Of a stretch of DNA of 37,431 bases, positions 1-8,166 are shown one piece after another. A model generated the notes under the pieces. It was not told where the DNA came from and did no database searches. It saw only the letters and a list, made by a program, of their open reading frames with translations. Made by a program: the position numbers and the translations under genes. This DNA comes from Psychromonas sp. (GTDB taxonomy: Bacteria; Pseudomonadota; Gammaproteobacteria; Enterobacterales; Psychromonadaceae), in NCBI GenBank assembly GCA_013619145.1, contig JABXKR010000134.1, positions 1 through 37,431 on the forward strand, given 5' to 3'. The number at the start of each line of letters is the position of its first letter. The stretch's first letter is position 1.

Positions 1-14
1 CAGAAAAATTATAA

Positions 15-278
15 TCAGCGGTCAGAACATCAGTTGTACTAGGTGTTAAGGGGGTTAAAGTCAAATTTACAGCATTAGGTAATCTAATCTCTCCTGCTAA
101 AAGACTTGCAATATCTTCTAATCAGCAGGTTTTGATAACAAAAGAAACTTATGAAAGAGGAATTTCAGTTCATGGATGGGTTTTTGACGTAAAAAGCGGA
201 AAATTAATTGATTTAAAAATCAGTGATTTTCTATCAAAATTAAACCTGTATGCATGTTATAGTTTGCTATCACAATAG
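15..278 (+). pseudogene. Degraded C-terminal remnant of a class III nucleotide cyclase-like protein
   Basis: The frame is open from base 15, just after an in-frame TAA at 12-14, and closes at TAG 276-278, so about 87 codons remain and no start codon is evident. The reading contains VKFTALGNLISPAKRLA followed by VLITKETYERG. This resembles the end of class III adenylate/guanylate cyclases (consensus like YTAIGDTVNLAARL...ILVSEATYE). The residues normally found at GDxVN are changed here. The last part, HGWVFDVKSGKLIDL, instead recalls the C-terminal strand of beta-carbonic anhydrases, so the piece may be a fusion or deletion scar. The upstream part lies outside the window or in another frame. 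The family call is tentative. Confidence 0.35.
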
Positions 279-303
279 GCAAGTAAAGGGCTACATTAGT
301 ATT

Positions 304-603
304 ATGTTATGTGCTGTATATAAAAGTATTCGTAAATCACAGACTTATCTTTTTATCGCTAAAAGAGACGACTTTTCACCTGTTCCGGATGCGCTTTTAA
401 CACAATTTGGTCCTCCGCAATTAGTTTCGTTATTAAATATCAAAGAAGGAACAAAACTCGCGCTTGCAGACGCAGACAAGGTACTCGCTGCAATTACAAA
501 AGATGGTTATTATTTGCAACTTCCGCCTCCTCCTGTTGACTATTTAAAAGAGCATAAAAAGTGGCAAGAAAGGCAAAAAGGAAACAGTTATGAAATTGAT
601 TAA
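304..603 (+). CDS. ycgL: YcgL family protein (DUF709)
   Basis: This 99-residue protein has no known catalytic role. The stretch LFIAKRDDFSPVPDALLTQFG and the hallmark YYLQLPPPP match the YcgL family of gammaproteobacteria. I start it at ATG 304 (MLCAVYKS). The ORF-track start at 250 adds 18 residues that do not resemble the family and overlaps the cyclase-like remnant. Its last 14 bp overlap the start of the lytic transglycosylase gene, so the two are probably translationally coupled. A similar ycgL-ycgN neighbourhood is known in enterobacteria. The protein is likely cytosolic, as no signal peptide or membrane segment is seen. Confidence 0.9.
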   Translation: MLCAVYKSIRKSQTYLFIAKRDDFSPVPDALLTQFGPPQLVSLLNIKEGTKLALADADKVLAAITKDGYYLQLPPPPVDYLKEHKKWQERQKGNSYEID

Positions 604-1621
604 ATCAACACATCTCCCCTGTGCATTTAAAAGAGTTTGCTTAACGGTTTTAACAAGCTTGTTATTAACTCAAACAGCAGCTGCCGACAAGCAACAAAAA
701 ATACCTTTTGCAGATTATGTTGCAAAGATAAAAATTGAAGCAAAAGAAAATGGCATAGATGCAACCGTTGTTGATAATGCCTTTGCTAACGTAGAATTTT
801 TACAGCGCAGTGTTAAATCAGATAAGGCGCAACCTGAGTTTAAATTAACATTAGATACCTATATTCCACGTGCAGTACCTGACTGGAAAATTGAACAGGC
901 ACGAGATGCTTATAAAAAGCATTACCATCTGTTACATAAAATTGGTAAAGAATATGGTGTACAACCTCGATTCATTGTTGCACTTTGGGGAATTGAAACT
1001 AATTTTGGTAAGCTAACAGGTCGTCATTATGTTATCTCTTCATTAACAACTATGGCTTATGACGGTCGTCGTGAAGAATTGTTTAAAAAACAGTTATTTG
1101 CTGCATTAACCATTTTAGAACAGGGTCATATTAAACAACAAGAGTTTATCGGTTCATGGGCGGGTGCAATGGGACAGGTGCAATTTATGCCAACCTCTTA
1201 CCTGAACTATGCGGTGGATTATGATGGTGATGGCAAAAAAGATATCTGGAATAGCTATGCTGACGTTTTTGCTTCTGCTGCTAATTATTTAAAAACAGAA
1301 GGTTGGGATTATGATGAAACATGGGGACGCCAAGTTTTATTGCCGGACGATTTTGATAATCAGCTAGCAGGTCTTAAACAGCAAAAAACACTGCTGCAAT
1401 GGCAAGATTTGGGTGTTCGCCGTTTTGATGGTACAGCCCTGCCTAAGGTTGATATTAATGCATCAATTGTTATTCCTGATGATGCCAGCGGCAGAGTTTA
1501 TCTTGCTTATAATAACTACCAAGTATTAATGCACTGGAATCGTTCATATTATTTTGCAACGGCAGTGAGTTACCTTTCTGAGCGTATTAATCATCCGCGC
1601 ATAAACGCACCAACACAATAG
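590..1621 (+). CDS. Lytic murein transglycosylase, MltB family (GH103/SLT_2)
   Basis: The 343-residue protein has an N-terminal hydrophobic signal sequence (about residues 14-32, ending AAA). No clear lipobox is seen, so it is probably periplasmic or loosely membrane-associated rather than a lipoprotein like E. coli MltB. The catalytic glutamate is expected at E136 in ALWGIETNFG. The following motifs SWAGAMGQVQFMPTSY and DYDGDGKKDIW are typical of the SLT_2 fold. The enzyme should cleave peptidoglycan glycan strands with formation of 1,6-anhydromuramyl ends. The start ATG has an AAAGGAAA ribosome binding site and overlaps the end of ycgL by 14 bp. The next gene, ycgN, begins 7 bp after the stop, which makes a probable three-gene operon. 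Confidence 0.9.
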   Translation: MKLIKSTHLPCAFKRVCLTVLTSLLLTQTAAADKQQKIPFADYVAKIKIEAKENGIDATVVDNAFANVEFLQRSVKSDKAQPEFKLTLDTYIPRAVPDWKIEQARDAYKKHYHLLHKIGKEYGVQPRFIVALWGIETNFGKLTGRHYVISSLTTMAYDGRREELFKKQLFAALTILEQGHIKQQEFIGSWAGAMGQVQFMPTSYLNYAVDYDGDGKKDIWNSYADVFASAANYLKTEGWDYDETWGRQVLLPDDFDNQLAGLKQQKTLLQWQDLGVRRFDGTALPKVDINASIVIPDDASGRVYLAYNNYQVLMHWNRSYYFATAVSYLSERINHPRINAPTQ

Positions 1622-1628
1622 GGTCGAC

Positions 1629-2069
1629 ATGGCTAATTTTTGGGAAAAGAAAACACTATCACAAATGGATAAACAAGAGTGGGAATCACTCTGTGATGGT
1701 TGTGGTAAATGCTGTTTAAACAAAATTATTGATGATGATACGGAAGAACTGCATTTTACCAATGTTGCGTGCCATCTGCTGCATACGAAATCATGCCAGT
1801 GTCGGAAATATGAGCAACGTTTTAAATTAGTAAAAGATTGTGTCAAAGTCTCTTTAGAGGATATAGATCAATTTCACTGGTTACCTGCAAGCTGTGCATA
1901 CCGTTTATTAGTTGAAGAAAAACCGCTGCCAGAATGGCATCCTTTAATTACCGGCAGTCAATCAGCAATGCATAAAGCTGGATGTTCAATTCGAGGTAAA
2001 ATCATTTCCGAAGCGGCTATTGATCCCGATAATCTGGAAGATTACATTGTCACTTGGCCAGCTGAATAG
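1629..2069 (+). CDS. ycgN: YcgN family cysteine cluster protein (UPF0260)
   Basis: This 146-residue protein carries the cysteine cluster CDGCGKCCLNK near residue 22 and further cysteines in FTNVACHLL and KSCQCRKYE. It also has WLPASCAYRLL and EWHPLITGS. The pattern is that of the YcgN/UPF0260 family, which belongs to the wider YkgJ-like CxxCxxCC group thought to bind metal or an Fe-S cluster. It begins 7 bp after the transglycosylase gene and is probably the last gene of that operon. The function is unknown. A second Cys-cluster protein of the wider YkgJ group lies at 22758-23048, but the two are not close relatives. Confidence 0.9.
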   Translation: MANFWEKKTLSQMDKQEWESLCDGCGKCCLNKIIDDDTEELHFTNVACHLLHTKSCQCRKYEQRFKLVKDCVKVSLEDIDQFHWLPASCAYRLLVEEKPLPEWHPLITGSQSAMHKAGCSIRGKIISEAAIDPDNLEDYIVTWPAE

Positions 2070-2130
2070 TTAACAAAAAAGTAACTACTCAACACCGCAT
2101 TAATCTGAGTTTTTTTTATAAAATAAGACT

Positions 2131-2324
2131 GTAAATACTCAGGGTTAAGCCATTTATGATGAGTTCAAGGCGAAAAAGCGCAGTTTAGTCGTTTAAATGA
2201 GCATTTTTTAACGCAGACAAATATGTATGGAACATATTTGAATGACTTTAGCCAGTTGCGTAGCAATGAAGTACACGGATGTACTTCATAAATAAGCTTA
2301 AATGGCGACGGCCTGAGTAATTAC
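2131..2324. repeat. 194-bp MITE-like intergenic element with terminal inverted repeats
   Basis: The left end (GTAAATACTCAGG...GCCATTTA) and the reverse complement of the right end (GTAATTACTCAGG...GCCATTTA) match at 20 of 26 positions. Inside are two perfect 9-bp-stem hairpins: CAAATATGT/ACATATTTG near 2219-2241 and TGAAGTACA/TGTACTTCA near 2269-2290. No ORF is present. It ends 18 bp before the yfgD start, so that gene's promoter may lie in it. This architecture suggests a non-autonomous, dispersed intergenic repeat. Confidence 0.7.
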
Positions 2325-2342
2325 ACAAAAAAAGGAATAAAG

Positions 2343-2693
2343 ATGACCGACATTACTATCTACCATAACCCGCGTTGCTCAAAAAGCCGTGAAACTTTAG
2401 CTTTACTTGAAAATAAAAGCGATGCGATCGTTGTAATTAAATACTTGGAAACACCACCAAGTGTCGAAACACTGCAGCAGATCATTGGCTTATTAGGTTT
2501 TACCTCGGCACGCCAATTGATGCGCTGCAAAGAAGAGCTCTATAAAACATTAGCGCTAAAAGATGAAAACAGTGAATCAGTCTTACTCAAAACAATGGTT
2601 GAAAACCCAAAACTGATTGAACGTCCAATTGTCCTGGCAAATGGCAAAGCTGCGATTGGCCGCCCACCTGAATCTGTCCTTGATATTATCTAA
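2343..2693 (+). CDS. yfgD: ArsC-family arsenate reductase-like protein YfgD
   Basis: This 116-residue protein has a thioredoxin-fold ArsC signature at the N terminus: IYHNPRCSKSRET, with the redox cysteine at C12 and R16 four residues later. ERPIVLANGKAAIGRPPE near the C terminus is the family's conserved substrate-binding region. Proteins of this family reduce arsenate with glutathione/glutaredoxin. The YfgD branch sits next to hda in many gammaproteobacteria and its true substrate is uncertain. The ATG is preceded by AAGGAATAAAG. Upstream is the 194-bp palindromic element and downstream an intrinsic terminator, so it appears to be transcribed alone. Confidence 0.88.
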   Translation: MTDITIYHNPRCSKSRETLALLENKSDAIVVIKYLETPPSVETLQQIIGLLGFTSARQLMRCKEELYKTLALKDENSESVLLKTMVENPKLIERPIVLANGKAAIGRPPESVLDII

Positions 2694-2701
2694 GAAACAA
2701 G

Positions 2702-2727
2702 GAGCTAGACTTTCTGGCTCTTTTTTA
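2702..2727 (+). terminator. Intrinsic terminator after yfgD
   Basis: GAGCTAGA and TCTGGCTC form a stem (one G-T pair) with a 3-base loop, followed by TTTTTT. It lies 8 bp after the yfgD stop codon. Confidence 0.75.
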
Positions 2728-2740
2728 TAAGTTGAGTTAT

Positions 2741-3130
2741 ATGAAAACCGATCACTATCAATTGCTGGCAAAATCAGGTTATTTTGGATTATTACTTTTA
2801 GTACCTATTTGGCATTTATGGTTATCCCCCCCGACATTAAACCTAAGCCCGTGGTTTGTAACTAGTATCTGGTTTGTGCCTTTACTGTTCCCTTTTAAAG
2901 GTATTTTACGCGGTGATCCCTACACCTATGCGTGGAGTGGTTTTTTAGCCTTATTTTATTTGATACACAGCATTGTTATTTTATTCAGCTCAGAAACGGA
3001 AACAATCCTGGCAACTATCGAATTATTGTTAACGCTTTTATTTCTAACGGGGAATATCTACTTTGCTAAGCATAAAGGAAGAGAGTTAGGACTGAGTATT
3101 CGTAATAAAAAGAGCAAAAAGAAAAATTAA
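2741..3130 (+). CDS. DUF2069 integral membrane protein
   Basis: This is a small inner-membrane protein of 129 residues, counted from ATG 2741; the ORF track uses a TTG three codons upstream. It has four hydrophobic segments, starting with GYFGLLLLVPIWHLWL and ending with a long segment around ATIELLLTLLFLTGNIYFA. The C-terminal tail is basic (KKSKKKN) and so probably cytoplasmic. The family-like motif FPFKGILRGDPYTYAW sits between helices two and three. DUF2069 genes lie in this yfgD-hda neighbourhood in Vibrio and relatives. No function is known. It converges with hda on the minus strand. Confidence 0.82.
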   Translation: MKTDHYQLLAKSGYFGLLLLVPIWHLWLSPPTLNLSPWFVTSIWFVPLLFPFKGILRGDPYTYAWSGFLALFYLIHSIVILFSSETETILATIELLLTLLFLTGNIYFAKHKGRELGLSIRNKKSKKKN

Positions 3131-3151
3131 ATTATCACTCCTCCCTGTTTA

Positions 3152-3880
3152 TTAAAGATCTAAAACTTCTTTAACAAATGGAATGGTAAGTTTACGTTTT
3201 GCTACCAGTGAAGCGTTATCTAATCGGTCCAGGGTTTTTAATAAGGTATTCATCTCTCGTGATAAACGGTTTAATAAAAATCGCCCGACATCAACGGGTA
3301 ACTTCATACCTTTAAGTTGCGCTCGTAATTGCAGAGCACCGAGTTTTTCTTCATCATTAAGTGGTGATAAATGGTAACAGGCCCCCCACTCAAATCGGGA
3401 AACAAGATCGTCAAGCTTTATACCCAACTGTTTAGGTAAATCGCTTGCACAAAGCACTAAACTTGCACCTGACGGGCGATTGCTTTTGTTATCTAGCCAG
3501 CGATTATAAAAATCAAAAAGAGCTTTTTCCCACGTTTTATCGCCCGCAATTGCACCTACATTATCAATACAAACAAGTGTTACAGCTTCCATATTTTCAA
3601 AAATATCTAAGCTCATGCCCTGATAATGATCAAGTGGAATATAAGCAACACTTTCACCGCGCTCATCAACTTCGGAGCATAATGCATGTAATAGATGTGA
3701 GCGCCCACTACCGGACTCCCCCCACATATATAAAACAGGTTCACCCAAACCAACAACACTATTTTTCAGTTGTGTTAATAAGCTTGCGTTTTGACCCGGA
3801 TAAAAACTGGCAAAAGTTTCATCGTCTGGAAATTTGAGTGCTAATAATGGATATTGAAAGCGCAATTCATCCTGCGGCAT
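3152..3880 (-). CDS. hda: DnaA regulatory inactivator Hda
   Basis: This 242-residue AAA+ protein is homologous to the DnaA ATPase domain. With the sliding clamp it stimulates DnaA-ATP hydrolysis and prevents over-initiation. Visible features are FPDDETFASFYPG near the N terminus, a P-loop-like GESGSGRSHLLHA (about 54-66), a Walker B region VCIDNVGAIAGD, VSRFEWG with the arginine of the box VII region, and the C terminus KLTIPFVKEVLDL. In E. coli the N terminus carries the clamp-binding motif QLSLPL. The aligned stretch here reads YPLLAL, so the motif is strongly changed or displaced. The ATG follows AAGGAACCCC and is 12 bp from the DUF2066 gene, which implies co-transcription. Confidence 0.93.
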   Translation of the reverse strand: MPQDELRFQYPLLALKFPDDETFASFYPGQNASLLTQLKNSVVGLGEPVLYMWGESGSGRSHLLHALCSEVDERGESVAYIPLDHYQGMSLDIFENMEAVTLVCIDNVGAIAGDKTWEKALFDFYNRWLDNKSNRPSGASLVLCASDLPKQLGIKLDDLVSRFEWGACYHLSPLNDEEKLGALQLRAQLKGMKLPVDVGRFLLNRLSREMNTLLKTLDRLDNASLVAKRKLTIPFVKEVLDL

Positions 3881-3892
3881 GGGGTTCCTTAA

Positions 3893-4948
3893 TTAACGCC
3901 AGTTAAAGTGAAATTCTTCACTTTGAGAAAGGTCTTGTTGTAAATTGGGCTGTGCAGAAAGTCCATTTTTAAAACTATTCAGACCGCCATTAATTTTAAT
4001 ATTCACAGTGACCTGTGAACCTTCTACTGCAGTCACTTTAAATGAAGCAATCGCTAATAGGTTTGATAATACTTTATTTAGTTGGGTTAATTCCACTAGG
4101 GAGTCAACGCCACTGATATAAATAGTTTGCGAAAACTTTTCACCTTGATTTTCTAAAATAGCATATTGGCTTGCATAATAATCAGCAATATTACTTACCA
4201 TTGAGGACAGTAGCGAGGATTTCTTACCGTTAACTTTCTCTGAAAACAGCACCTCGTTTTGTTTACTAAGCGGATTATATTTTAGCAGTTCCCACTCTAA
4301 AGACCATTTTTCAGCACTGTTTTGTTTTAAATTTGCAACAACAAAATGATTAATACCATAACGGTTAGAAGCCGTCGCTATTGGATCATAAAAACGCCCC
4401 GAAACATCAGAAATAGATAACGCTAAATTATCCTCAAGATCCATTAATGGAAATTGTAAGGCGATACCGCGGTTATGCTGCTGGTTTTGAAGTGCCCAGG
4501 ATAATGCAGAATCTGCACTGCGGTTTACCATATGATCAGAAACAAGTTGGCGATCACTATTGCTATCTTTAATTAACCAAACCAGTGTTGTGGGTCTTGT
4601 ATCCCCCCAAATCGGTTGTTGCATCTCTTTTAATGCTTGATTAATTTTATGTTTATCAAATACAGCCATAAAATAACGCGTATCTTTTAATGTTTGGTAG
4701 CCATACTGAGACAATATACTCTGTGTGTTTTTCAGCAGCTGTTTACTTTCATCAAGTTTAGCAATTTCAACATTTCCAGATACTTTTACTAAAACTTGTT
4801 TTAATGCCAGCTCTTTTAATTGAGCTTCACTTTGTTGTTTTACAACAATATTACCTTGATAAGGGTTATCAAACTGACTTGCAAAAAGTAGTGAACTGAA
4901 TGAAAGAAGTAAGATAAATAAACTACGCGCTAAGTAAATGAATGTCAT
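3893..4948 (-). CDS. Exported DUF2066 domain-containing protein
   Basis: This protein of about 351 residues has a clear N-terminal signal sequence (LARSLFILLLSFSSLLFAS) and a DUF2066-type body: ALKQVLVKVSGN, YFMAVFDKHKINQAL and PTTLVWLI. It should be periplasmic or envelope-associated, and its molecular function is unknown. I prefer ATG 4948. The ORF-track TTG at 4969 adds seven residues, and neither start has a good ribosome binding site. It lies upstream of hda on the same strand with 12 bp between them, an arrangement shared with Vibrio-type genomes. It is divergent from purM across a 340-bp gap. Confidence 0.85.
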   Translation of the reverse strand: MTFIYLARSLFILLLSFSSLLFASQFDNPYQGNIVVKQQSEAQLKELALKQVLVKVSGNVEIAKLDESKQLLKNTQSILSQYGYQTLKDTRYFMAVFDKHKINQALKEMQQPIWGDTRPTTLVWLIKDSNSDRQLVSDHMVNRSADSALSWALQNQQHNRGIALQFPLMDLEDNLALSISDVSGRFYDPIATASNRYGINHFVVANLKQNSAEKWSLEWELLKYNPLSKQNEVLFSEKVNGKKSSLLSSMVSNIADYYASQYAILENQGEKFSQTIYISGVDSLVELTQLNKVLSNLLAIASFKVTAVEGSQVTVNIKINGGLNSFKNGLSAQPNLQQDLSQSEEFHFNWR

Positions 4949-5146
4949 TAATTTAACTGCCAATTGCAAATAATAAAAGCTAGATCATAAGCAGATCTAA
5001 TTCTATTGCAAGATGATAATCATAATTAAGTTGTTAAACTCGTCAATTTAAACAAAGGAAAATGCATTTTAGTTTTCCATATAGCGCCTAATAACTATTA
5101 ATTTATGAAAGATTCACCATAAAGTTTCAATTCAGCACATAAATAA

Positions 5147-5175
5147 TTAGACCCTAATCATATAAATGCTAAAAT
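5147..5175 (+). promoter_or_regulatory. Candidate sigma-70 promoter for purMN
   Basis: TTAGAC (5147-5152) and TAAAAT (5170-5175) are separated by 17 bp, in the gap upstream of purM. The -35 box is a poor match. No recognisable PurR operator palindrome was seen nearby. Confidence 0.3.
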
Positions 5176-5184
5176 GCGCACAGT

Positions 5185-5239
5185 TATACTCAAACCATTT
5201 GCAAATGCAGGAATCTGCATTTTGAAATGATTTGGTAAA
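5185..5239. repeat. Palindromic hairpin in the purM leader
   Basis: CAAACCATTTGCAAATGCAG is followed by GAAT and the imperfect complement CTGCATTTTGAAATGATTTG, a stem of about 20 bp with few mismatches. The outer TATAC end resembles the palindromes at 26854-26899 and 32285-32443, so it may belong to the same repeat family. It would lie in the 5' untranslated leader of purM. The rest of 4970-5288 shows no gene. A short hairpin, AAAAGCG-ATAAG-CGCTTTT, sits just before purM. Confidence 0.6.
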
Positions 5240-5288
5240 TAAATTCAATAAAAGCGATAAGCGCTTTTAAATTTTGCGAGGATTGCAA

Positions 5289-6329
5289 GTGAGCAACGAA
5301 AAAACCTCTTTAAGCTATAAAGACGCTGGCGTTGATATTGACGCAGGGACAGCATTAGTTGAACGTATTAAAGGTGTAGCAAAGCGCACTAAACGCCCTG
5401 AAGTAATGGGTGGTTTAGGTGGTTTTGGCGCATTATGTCAACTACCAACCGGGTATAAAGAGCCTTTATTAGTTGCAGGTACTGATGGTGTCGGTACAAA
5501 ACTGCGTTTGGCAATTGACCTTAAAAAACACGATACAGTTGGTATTGATTTAGTTGCAATGTGTGTAAACGATCTTATCGTTCAAGGCGCAGAGCCACTA
5601 TTTTTCTTAGATTATTACGCGACTGGTAAGCTTGATGTTGATGTTGCAGCAGATGTTGTAACAGGTATCGGTGAAGGTTGTTTACAATCAAACTGTTCAT
5701 TAATCGGTGGTGAAACTGCTGAAATGCCAGGTATGTATGAAGGCGACGATTATGATATCGCGGGTTTCTGTGTCGGTGTTGTTGAAAAAGCTGACGTTAT
5801 TGACGGTACTAAAGTTGCAGCCGGTGATGCATTAATCGCTGTAGGTTCAAGTGGTCCTCACTCTAACGGTTACTCGTTAGTACGTAAAATTTTAGAAGTA
5901 TCAAAAGCTGATACAAGCGCACCATTTGGCGATTCAACGCTAGGTGACACATTATTAACACCAACTAAAATCTACGTTAAGTCTACTCTGGAATTAATTA
6001 AAAACTGCCCAGTTCATGCTATTTCACATATTACAGGTGGTGGTTTCTGGGAAAACATCCCTCGCGTATTACCACAAGGCAGTAAAGCGGTTGTTGATGG
6101 CAAAAGCTGGGAATGGCCAGCTATTTTCAACTGGTTGCAAGAAAATGGTAACGTAGAAACAGAAGAGATGTACCGCACGTTTAACTGTGGTGTTGGTCTG
6201 ATGATTGTTGTGCCGGCTTCTGAAAAAGAAAAAGCAGTTGAGATTTTAACTGCACAAGGTGAAAACGCCTGGGTACTTGGTCATATCGAAGATGCCGCTG
6301 AAAATGAAGCGCAAGTAGAGATTAACTAA
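5289..6329 (+). CDS. purM: Phosphoribosylformylglycinamidine cyclo-ligase PurM
   Basis: This enzyme (AIR synthetase) closes the imidazole ring in de novo purine synthesis, using ATP to convert FGAM to AIR. The 346-residue sequence is nearly collinear with E. coli Pur[68 protein letters not shown] and [16 protein letters not shown] are all present. I place the start at GTG 5289 (SNEKTSLSY) with AGGA six bases upstream. The ORF-track TTG at 5274 adds five residues not found in the family. It is followed 6 bp later by purN, a classic purMN operon. Confidence 0.96.
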   Translation: MSNEKTSLSYKDAGVDIDAGTALVERIKGVAKRTKRPEVMGGLGGFGALCQLPTGYKEPLLVAGTDGVGTKLRLAIDLKKHDTVGIDLVAMCVNDLIVQGAEPLFFLDYYATGKLDVDVAADVVTGIGEGCLQSNCSLIGGETAEMPGMYEGDDYDIAGFCVGVVEKADVIDGTKVAAGDALIAVGSSGPHSNGYSLVRKILEVSKADTSAPFGDSTLGDTLLTPTKIYVKSTLELIKNCPVHAISHITGGGFWENIPRVLPQGSKAVVDGKSWEWPAIFNWLQENGNVETEEMYRTFNCGVGLMIVVPASEKEKAVEILTAQGENAWVLGHIEDAAENEAQVEIN

Positions 6330-6335
6330 ACGCTT

Positions 6336-6998
6336 ATGACAACTTTAGTTACTAAAAAAATTGTTGTACTTATCTCTGGTAACGGCACTAACCTGCAAGC
6401 GATCATTGATAAGTTACATAACAGCGAACTTGCAAATCAAAAAGTAGAAGTCGTTGCTGTGATTAGCAATAAAGCTGATGCTTATGGTTTGCAACGCGCA
6501 AGTGATGCCGGTATTAACACTCAAGTTGTGCTTAGCGAAGGTATTAACTCTCGCGAGCAATACGATCTTTTGTTAAGTGAAGCTATTGATACATTCCAAC
6601 CTGATTTAATTCTAATGGCTGGGTTTATGCGTATTTTAAGCACACAATTTGTTAATAAATATATCGGCAAAATGCTTAATATCCACCCTTCGTTATTACC
6701 TAAATACCAAGGTGTCAATACACATCAACGTGCTATTGATGCAGGTGATAGCGAGCATGGTGCAAGTGTTCATTTTGTGACACCTGAGTTAGACAGCGGC
6801 CCGACAGTATTACAAGCTAAAGTGCCTGTTTTTGCTGAAGATACAGCCGAAGATCTAGCTGAGCGAGTACTCACACAAGAGCATTTAATCTACCCTTTAG
6901 TAACACAATGGTTTCTATCTGAGCGTTTAATGATGGTCAACAGCCAAGCTGTACTTGATGGTGAAATACTGCCAGAAAACGGTTATGCTGCTGATTAA
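6336..6998 (+). CDS. purN: Phosphoribosylglycinamide formyltransferase PurN
   Basis: This is GAR transformylase, which transfers a formyl group from 10-formyl-THF to GAR, the third step of purine synthesis. The 220-residue protein shows VVLISGNGTNLQAIID at the N terminus and LILMAGFMRILS. It also has the catalytic block NIHPSLLPKYQG (with the Asn and His) and HFVTPELDSGPTVLQA (with the catalytic Asp). Length and motif order are normal for the family. It begins 6 bp after purM and is followed by a strong terminator, so purMN is a bicistronic unit. Confidence 0.96.
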   Translation: MTTLVTKKIVVLISGNGTNLQAIIDKLHNSELANQKVEVVAVISNKADAYGLQRASDAGINTQVVLSEGINSREQYDLLLSEAIDTFQPDLILMAGFMRILSTQFVNKYIGKMLNIHPSLLPKYQGVNTHQRAIDAGDSEHGASVHFVTPELDSGPTVLQAKVPVFAEDTAEDLAERVLTQEHLIYPLVTQWFLSERLMMVNSQAVLDGEILPENGYAAD

Positions 6999-7019
6999 CC
7001 TTCAGTTGCAGTAAACATA

Positions 7020-7049
7020 AAAAAGCCGAAGTATCACTTCGGCTTTTTT
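7020..7049. terminator. Bidirectional intrinsic terminator between purN and lrgB
   Basis: AAAAAGCCGAAGT pairs perfectly with ACTTCGGCTTTTT around a 3-base loop, with A and T runs on both sides. It can stop purMN on the plus strand and the convergent lrgAB on the minus strand. Confidence 0.9.
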
Positions 7050-7076
7050 GTGCTTGTTGAAAAACTTTTTAACTGA

Positions 7077-7754
7077 TTAAAAAAGAAAAGCATATAACAG
7101 CGGCATTAATAGTGCAGATAAAATGGCACAGAGTATCAATGCAACAGAAGAAAATGCCCCCGCTACTGTATCGACTTCTAATACTTTGGCCGTACCTAGC
7201 GCGTGGGAGGCACAACCGATTGCGATACCTTGTGCCTGACGGTTTTTCACACCGACCAGCTTTAGAAATCCTAAGCCGACACTTGCACCAATAATACCCG
7301 CAAAAATAACCATAGCAGCTGTTAATGAAACAATGCCTTGTAAACTTTTACTTATCTCCATTGCAATGGGTGTGGTGACTGACTGAGCGGCCAACGATGC
7401 CGATGTGATTAAATCAGCACCTAGCAAAGGCATCACATAAAAAGCACAGCAAAATGCGACCAGCACTGAAAGCAAGCAGGCTAATAAAATACTATTTAAT
7501 TTTTCTTTAATAAGATGAAGTTGCAGATACAGCGGCAATGCTAGGGCAACAACGGCTGGCTCTAATAACGCCGTCAATGGATAGGCCCCCTTTTGATACT
7601 GGCTATAATCTAAACCCAATAAATAGTGGAGCAATATCAAAAACAAAATTGACAATAGTACCGGATTTAAAATTGCCCATGGTTTTACTGAATAGAGATA
7701 TTTACAGGCAAAAAATACTAATATGGTTAACGGTAAAGCAAGGTATAAAAACAA
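7077..7754 (-). CDS. lrgB: LrgB/CidB family membrane protein
   Basis: This polytopic inner-membrane protein (about 225 residues from the chosen start) belongs to the LrgB/YohK family, which works with LrgA/CidA in murein hydrolase control or organic-acid transport. Typical family segments are LLEPAVVALALPLYLQ, SVTTPIAMEIS, and GIAIGCASHALGTAK near the C terminus. I prefer TTG 7754: it directly follows the lrgA stop and has AGGAGAG six bases upstream. The ORF-track start at 7799 is also TTG, has no ribosome binding site and lies inside lrgA. Translational coupling to lrgA is likely. Confidence 0.88.
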   Translation of the reverse strand: MFLYLALPLTILVFFACKYLYSVKPWAILNPVLLSILFLILLHYLLGLDYSQYQKGAYPLTALLEPAVVALALPLYLQLHLIKEKLNSILLACLLSVLVAFCCAFYVMPLLGADLITSASLAAQSVTTPIAMEISKSLQGIVSLTAAMVIFAGIIGASVGLGFLKLVGVKNRQAQGIAIGCASHALGTAKVLEVDTVAGAFSSVALILCAILSALLMPLLYAFLF

Positions 7755-7755
7755 A

Positions 7756-8166
7756 TCAGCTCTCCTCTTTTTTATTAAGATACTGATAGAAGTGCCCAAC
7801 TAAAAACATAATAAATAGTGTTGTAAATAGTAAAGAGAACACAATAACCAACCAATGGCTGATAATCAGATCAAAATAATTAAGCAAACCCACTCCTATT
7901 GGAATAAACAGCAATGCCATATATTTTAAAATAAAATTACCTGACATGGTTATCCATTCCACCTTTACTAGCGAAGTCGATAAAGCAATAAACAATAAAA
8001 TCAAACCAATAATGCTAGCAGGGAAAGGAATGGGTAAATATGCGCTGATCAGCTTCCCAAAGCTTAGAAAAAGCAGAATAAGTAAAAAACCACGCAAAAA
8101 GTTAATCATTTTGCACAGTAAATTGAGCTGTTGAACTTGTCTGATACAGTTTTTAAAGTTTGTCAT
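7756..8166 (-). CDS. lrgA: LrgA/CidA family holin-like membrane protein
   Basis: This small membrane protein of 136 residues has four hydrophobic segments and the family signature LISAYLPIPFPASIIGLILLF. LLFIPIGVGLL follows in the third segment. In other bacteria LrgA and LrgB act as a pair that modulates autolysis or pyruvate and glycolate movement. The ATG at 8166 lacks a clear ribosome binding site; M20 (MINFLRGF, at 8109) is an alternative start that would fit the usual family N terminus better. The stop codon lies within the ribosome-binding context of lrgB. Confidence 0.85.
   Translation of the reverse strand: MTNFKNCIRQVQQLNLLCKMINFLRGFLLILLFLSFGKLISAYLPIPFPASIIGLILLFIALSTSLVKVEWITMSGNFILKYMALLFIPIGVGLLNYFDLIISHWLVIVFSLLFTTLFIMFLVGHFYQYLNKKEES

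Noticed and set aside
3183-3837. Plus-strand ORFs opposite hda (3183-3377 and 3445-3837)
   Set aside because: They lie antisense to a well-conserved gene and have no ribosome binding sites or family resemblance.
5201-5230. PurR operator in the purM leader
   Set aside because: The palindrome GCAAATGCAG...CTGCATTTTG is longer than and different from the 16-bp PurR consensus and fits the intergenic repeat family better.
7756-7799. LrgB N-terminal extension to 7799
   Set aside because: The extension overlaps lrgA, begins with TTG without a ribosome binding site, and is hydrophilic and unlike the family; TTG 7754 has AGGAGAG well placed.
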